Shown: positions 29,906 to 33,167 of the stretch, one piece after another
Numbering within the stretch: position 1 is the first letter of the stretch
Layout: every line of letters begins with the position of its first letter
Assembly (NCBI GenBank): GCA_937885175.1
Contig: CAKZZO010000034.1
Location: 1 to 33,167, forward strand
Reading direction: 5' to 3'
Length of the DNA stretch: 33,167 nt
Source of the DNA: an uncultured Treponema sp.
GTDB taxonomy: Bacteria; Spirochaetota; Spirochaetia; Treponematales; Treponemataceae
Translations under genes and position numbers: made by a program
The notes under the pieces: generated by a model
What the model was told of the DNA's origin: nothing
What the model saw: only the letters and a program-made list of their open reading frames with translations
Databases searched by the model: none

Positions 29906-30981
29906 GCGACGAAAAGACCAGCCCCGATGGTCCTGTAAAGGCTCCCAAACAGAATTTTCTGCTCAGACTTGCGGCAAAGGCCCGCAATGCAAAATATAAG
30001 AAGCACAATCCAGGGCCTGCATATGCCTATCCCATGGGCTTGTGGTTTACCCTCTTTTTTGTTGTGCCCCTGATTATCATCGTAGCCTACTCTTTTATGA
30101 AGCGCGATGTGTATGGTGGCGTTATCCATGAATTCACGCTCAAAGCCTATCAGCAGATGCTGGTGCCGGCCTACGGATTGATTTTTCTGCGGACGCTTTT
30201 CATCACCCTGGTTTCCACAGCAATTACCATTATCATCGCCCTTCCCTGCGGCTATGCCATGGCACGGAGCAAGCGCCAGACCCTGCTGCTCGTATTGGTT
30301 GTCATTCCCTTTTTGACCAACAGCCTTATCCGTATTTTTGCATGGATGACGATTCTAGGAGACAACGGCCTCTTGAATTCGATTTTACACTTTTTCTGGA
30401 ATATCAAGCATGCTCTTGGCTTTGGCGGAGCGGAATTCATTCCCCATAAGTTTATGTTCACCAAGGGTGCGGTCATCCTGGTAAGCATTTACATGTACCT
30501 GCCCTACGCAATCCTGCCGATTTTTACGGCGGTAGACCGCTTTGACTTTAGCCTTCTGGAAGCCGCCCGCGATTTGGGAGCCACAAAGCCCCAGTCCATG
30601 TTCAAGGTGCTGATTCCCGGCGTAAAGAGCGGCATTGTCAGCGCGCTGATTTTTACTTTCATCCCGATTTTTGGTACCTACACGGTTCCTCAGCTGGTGG
30701 GCGGAAAAGACAGTTACATGCTGGGAAACATCATCGTTGACCAGGTGCAGAAAGTACGCAACTGGCCGCTCGCCTCTGCATTCAGCCTTGTTATTACTGT
30801 CGTTTCCATGATTGCAATCCTGTGGATGCTTTCTACCAACCGCAAGGAAGCGAACCTCAAGAAAGTGTCCACAAAGGAAGACACGGCGGCAAACACCAAC
30901 ACTCCGCTTTTGGCAACGAACCTAAAAAAAGGCAACATCATCGCCGCTGCGGCGCAAGGTAAAACGGAGGGCGCGCAATGA
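29902..30981 (+). CDS. potB: Polyamine ABC transporter permease PotB
   Basis: This 359-residue permease has six TM helices (first at about 47-68, last at about 295-315) and the EAA loop LLEAARDLGATKPQSMFKVLIPGVKSG that docks on PotA. It carries longer tails than usual: about 45 polar residues before TM1 and about 45 after the last TM (NRKEANLKKVSTKEDTAANTN...), rich in Lys, Thr and Ala. Both ends overlap neighbours by ATGA, so potABC is translated as a coupled unit. Confidence 0.93.
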   Translation: MSDEKTSPDGPVKAPKQNFLLRLAAKARNAKYKKHNPGPAYAYPMGLWFTLFFVVPLIIIVAYSFMKRDVYGGVIHEFTLKAYQQMLVPAYGLIFLRTLFITLVSTAITIIIALPCGYAMARSKRQTLLLVLVVIPFLTNSLIRIFAWMTILGDNGLLNSILHFFWNIKHALGFGGAEFIPHKFMFTKGAVILVSIYMYLPYAILPIFTAVDRFDFSLLEAARDLGATKPQSMFKVLIPGVKSGIVSALIFTFIPIFGTYTVPQLVGGKDSYMLGNIIVDQVQKVRNWPLASAFSLVITVVSMIAILWMLSTNRKEANLKKVSTKEDTAANTNTPLLATNLKKGNIIAAAAQGKTEGAQ

Positions 30982-31844
30982 AATTCAATCCCTACAAACT
31001 CTTTATCAGGGTAAGACGCTCCAGCGAAAACGCAAGGCATGCAAAACGCAGTTGGCGCAAGCGCGCTCCGCACTTTAGCCTGTCAAACACGGTGCTCTGC
31101 CTCTCCCTGCTTTTTCTCTTCATTCCGCTCTTTGTCATCATTTTCTACTCTTTTAACTCGGCAAAGGATACGACCTTTCAGTCCTTTTCCTTTGTCTGGT
31201 ATGAAAAACTGATTTTTGACTCTACCGACTTGTGGTCAGCCCTCTTTAACAGTCTTTTTGTGGCCGTCACCTCATCGCTGGTGGCGACTCTTTTGGGTAC
31301 GCTTGCGGCAATCGGCATTACCTGGTACAAGTTCTTTGGAAAATCATACATTCAGTCCATCAGTTTTTTGCCCATGGTTTTGCCAGAAGTCATTATGGGC
31401 GTATCCCTCTTGATTTTCTTTAGCGGTATCAAAATGGCTCTGGGGCTCTTTACCATTTTTATCGCCCACACGACATTCTGTCTTCCTTTTGTCTATCTGA
31501 TGGTAAGCGCACGTATTGATGAATTTGACTATTCAATCATAGAAGCCAGCCACGACCTGGGCGCAAACGAATGGCAGACACTCTACAAAGTGATTATTCC
31601 CGCCATCATGCCCGGCATCGTAAGCGGATTTGCCATGAGCATCACCATGTCTCTGGAAGATTACGTCATTACTTCTCTCGTAAGCGGCCCGGGAAGCACC
31701 ACGCTTCCCCTCTACGTATATTCCATGATTCGTTTTGGAGTCAGTCCGGTAATCAATTCGCTTTCGTTCGTGTTGATTTTAGGCATTTGTATTCTCGTGT
31801 TTATCCTGCGCAAGGGACTGAAAAGTTTCGCAAGCGCACGATGA
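30978..31844 (+). CDS. potC: Polyamine ABC transporter permease PotC
   Basis: This 288-residue second permease has a basic N-terminal tail of about 35 residues (RVRRSSENARHAKRSWRKR), six TM helices and the EAA loop IIEASHDLGANEWQTLYKVIIPAIMPG. The FSFVWYEKL.FDS....AL.NSL segment is typical of PotC. It overlaps potB by ATGA. Confidence 0.93.
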   Translation: MKFNPYKLFIRVRRSSENARHAKRSWRKRAPHFSLSNTVLCLSLLFLFIPLFVIIFYSFNSAKDTTFQSFSFVWYEKLIFDSTDLWSALFNSLFVAVTSSLVATLLGTLAAIGITWYKFFGKSYIQSISFLPMVLPEVIMGVSLLIFFSGIKMALGLFTIFIAHTTFCLPFVYLMVSARIDEFDYSIIEASHDLGANEWQTLYKVIIPAIMPGIVSGFAMSITMSLEDYVITSLVSGPGSTTLPLYVYSMIRFGVSPVINSLSFVLILGICILVFILRKGLKSFASAR

Positions 31845-31849
31845 TAGAT

Positions 31850-31879
31850 TTGTAAGGTTCGCCAAGCAAGTCGTATATT
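31850..31879 (+). promoter_or_regulatory. Candidate potD promoter
   Basis: TTGTAA (31850-31855), an 18-bp spacer and TATATT (31874-31879) lie between the potC stop and potD, which would allow extra expression of the binding protein. Confidence 0.5.
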
Positions 31880-31905
31880 CTTCATATTCTTGAGGACGGT
31901 ACAGC

Positions 31906-32958
31906 ATGAAAAAGTGTATCGCTAAAATTGCGCTCGCGGCAGTGGGATTCGCTGCGGTGCTGGGTCTTGCTTCCTGCAACAAGAAGGAAGACAGGACATT
32001 GTATCTCTACAACTGGACTTACTACACGCCGGATGAAGTGATTGCACAGTTTGAGCAGGAATTCAACTGCACGGTAAAAGTGGACAGTTATGCGTCAAAC
32101 GAAGAAATGTATGCAAAACTCCGTGCCGGTGCAAAAGGCTACGACATTGTAGTGCCGTCACAGGATTACACTTCAATCATGATTGCCCAGGGCATGCTGC
32201 GGGAACTTGACCAGTCCAAGCTGACCAACCGCGCAAACATCAATCCGCTTGTTCTTGAAAAAGCAAGCTATGACCCCGACATGAAATATGCCGTTCCCTA
32301 CTATTTTGGTGCCGCAGGTGTCGCTGTAAACAAACTCAAGGCTACGGGCGATTATGAGCGCACCTGGAATATTTTTGCCGACAAGCAGTTTGCCGGCCAC
32401 GCAACCATGATGGACGACATGCGCGAAGTAATGGGCGATGCACTTGCTCACCTGGGACACAGCGTAAACGACCTGAACGATGCAGAACTTCAGGATGCCG
32501 CAGATTTGATTACCAACCAATGGAAGCCCAACCTTGTTAAGTTTGATGCGGAAGGCTTTGGAAAATCCTTTGCCAGCGGAGACTTCTGGCTCTGTCAGGG
32601 CTATGCGGAAGTCATTTACAGTGAAGTTCCTGAAGAAAAGTGGGACGAGACGATTGACTTCTTTATTCCTCAGGAAGGCGGTCCTTCCTACCTGGACAGC
32701 ATGTGTATCTTAAAGGATGCCCCTCACTATGAACTGGCAAATGAATTCATCAACTTTATTCACCGTCCGGAAATCTATGCCAAATTCCTGGATGCATTCC
32801 GCTTCCCCTGTTTTGTCAACATGAAGGCTCAGGAATTTATGACTTCCAAGCCCATGTATCAGGCAGAGCAGATGAACAACTGCGAGCTTAAGAATGACAT
32901 TGGCGAGGATTTGGATAAGTACAATACCCTGTGGCAAAAAATCCGCTTTACAGACTAA
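31906..32958 (+). CDS. potD: Spermidine/putrescine-binding lipoprotein PotD
   Basis: This 350-residue protein has a lipoprotein signal MKKCIAKIALAAVGFAAVLGLASC with the lipidated Cys at about 24, then LYLYNWTYYTPDEVIAQFEQEFNC, the start of PotD/PotF-type periplasmic binding proteins. YDIVVPSQDYTSIMIAQGML and the PYYFGAAGVAVNK segment follow the family, with aromatic and acidic residues (e.g. GGPSYLDSMCI) expected in the ligand pocket. It is probably anchored to the inner membrane and delivers polyamines to PotABC. Lgt, also encoded in this window, would lipidate it. Confidence 0.94.
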   Translation: MKKCIAKIALAAVGFAAVLGLASCNKKEDRTLYLYNWTYYTPDEVIAQFEQEFNCTVKVDSYASNEEMYAKLRAGAKGYDIVVPSQDYTSIMIAQGMLRELDQSKLTNRANINPLVLEKASYDPDMKYAVPYYFGAAGVAVNKLKATGDYERTWNIFADKQFAGHATMMDDMREVMGDALAHLGHSVNDLNDAELQDAADLITNQWKPNLVKFDAEGFGKSFASGDFWLCQGYAEVIYSEVPEEKWDETIDFFIPQEGGPSYLDSMCILKDAPHYELANEFINFIHRPEIYAKFLDAFRFPCFVNMKAQEFMTSKPMYQAEQMNNCELKNDIGEDLDKYNTLWQKIRFTD

Positions 32959-32982
32959 CATATCCTGTACTCCCTTTTATCT

Positions 32983-33027
32983 GGGGAGGAGACACCCCCT
33001 GCTGCAAAGCGCGGTTTTCTCCTCCCC
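32983..33027. terminator. Large hairpin between convergent potD and the right-edge gene
   Basis: Perfect 10-bp arms GGGGAGGAGA (32983-32992) and TCTCCTCCCC (33018-33027) enclose a 25-nt loop. It lacks a clean T-tract on either strand, so it may be a bidirectional transcription barrier or another intergenic repeat of the G/C-tract type. Confidence 0.45.
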
Positions 33028-33097
33028 TACCCCCGTCTTTTCCCGGCACGCTTTACTGGCTCTGCCCTTAAAAATCCCGCTTCGTTACAAAGTCGGT

Positions 33098-33167
33098 CTA
33101 TTGCAGGGCCTCCGCATTATACATATCGTACTTGAACATCGGCTGGACAAATGAAAAGTAGTTGCAG
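33098..33167 (-). CDS. C-terminal end of a gene entering from the right edge
   Basis: The frame CNYFSFVQPMFKYDMYNAEALQ followed by TAG (33098-33100) is open to the window edge. Its aromatic, balanced composition and the convergent setting with a hairpin to potD suggest a real C-terminus. Only 22 residues are visible, too few to name it. Confidence 0.45.
   Translation of the reverse strand, partial: CNYFSFVQPMFKYDMYNAEALQ

Noticed and set aside
1..33167. CRISPR arrays, tRNA or rRNA genes
   Set aside because: No regularly spaced direct repeats, and no cloverleaf or rRNA-like sequence was found in the intergenic gaps on reading both strands.

Overview
The window looks like a chromosomal segment from a spirochaete of the genus Treponema or a close relative. 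The support is the gene content as a whole: spirochaete-type lipoprotein signals (for example LASC in PotD), a potABCD operon, a FIST/chemotaxis-type signalling pair, a STAS/zinc-ribbon protein, a recX-rpsI-rplM cluster, intergenic G/C-tract hairpin elements, and poly-G tracts inside surface-lipoprotein genes. The genus is an inference from family knowledge; no 16S or other marker is present. Most of the window is housekeeping sequence of medium GC with short intergenic gaps and many 1-4 bp gene overlaps. A visibly A+T-rich restriction-modification island interrupts it at about 25.1-28.5 kb.

Layout. 1-2.2 kb: two paralogous lipoprotein genes on the minus strand, each with a run of G at the same place in its signal peptide. 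The first has 9 G and reads through; the second has 7 G and is out of frame after 27 codons. This is the classic structure of a phase-variable pair. 2.3-6.0 kb: a minus-strand operon of two membrane proteins with a 3TM-periplasmic-3TM layout resembling LptF/LptG, and a DjlA-like membrane J-domain protein. 6.0-6.3 kb: an AT-rich gap with three DnaA-box-like sequences. 6.3-7.7 kb: a STAS anti-sigma antagonist with a zinc ribbon and an SDR oxidoreductase. 7.7-12.6 kb: a TrmJ-like methyltransferase facing a tightly overlapped operon ctpA-rsmE-GT26 glycosyltransferase-sigma54-type AAA+ regulator. 12.7-14.8 kb: a FIST sensor followed by a soluble methyl-accepting-type signalling protein.

14.8-23.2 kb: lgt with a MinD/ParA-type ATPase on the minus strand; Mrp/ApbC, a C_GCAxxG_C_C protein and a Dus synthase on the plus strand; then CYTH, DUF975-like and SppA-type genes; then recX, rpsI and rplM on the minus strand behind a strong promoter and a leader of about 100 nt. 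23.2-25.0 kb: an intergenic element, azlCD (branched-chain amino-acid export type) and a 74-residue two-helix membrane protein. 25.0-28.6 kb: an XRE regulator, a D12-class adenine methyltransferase and an AlwI-family endonuclease, with palindromic candidate operators between regulator and methyltransferase. The cassette is bracketed by two intergenic hairpin elements that start with the same 8-mer. 28.7-33.0 kb: potABC with ATGA overlaps, then potD from its own promoter. At the right edge lies the C-terminal end of a minus-strand gene.

The parts most worth follow-up are the paired poly-G lipoproteins, the R-M island with its operators and bracketing repeats, the sigma54-type activator that lacks a DNA-binding domain, the LptF/G-like pair with a TPR insertion, the FIST/soluble-MCP pair, and a group of promoters whose -10 box sits 6-7 nt before an ATG, which suggests leaderless mRNAs.
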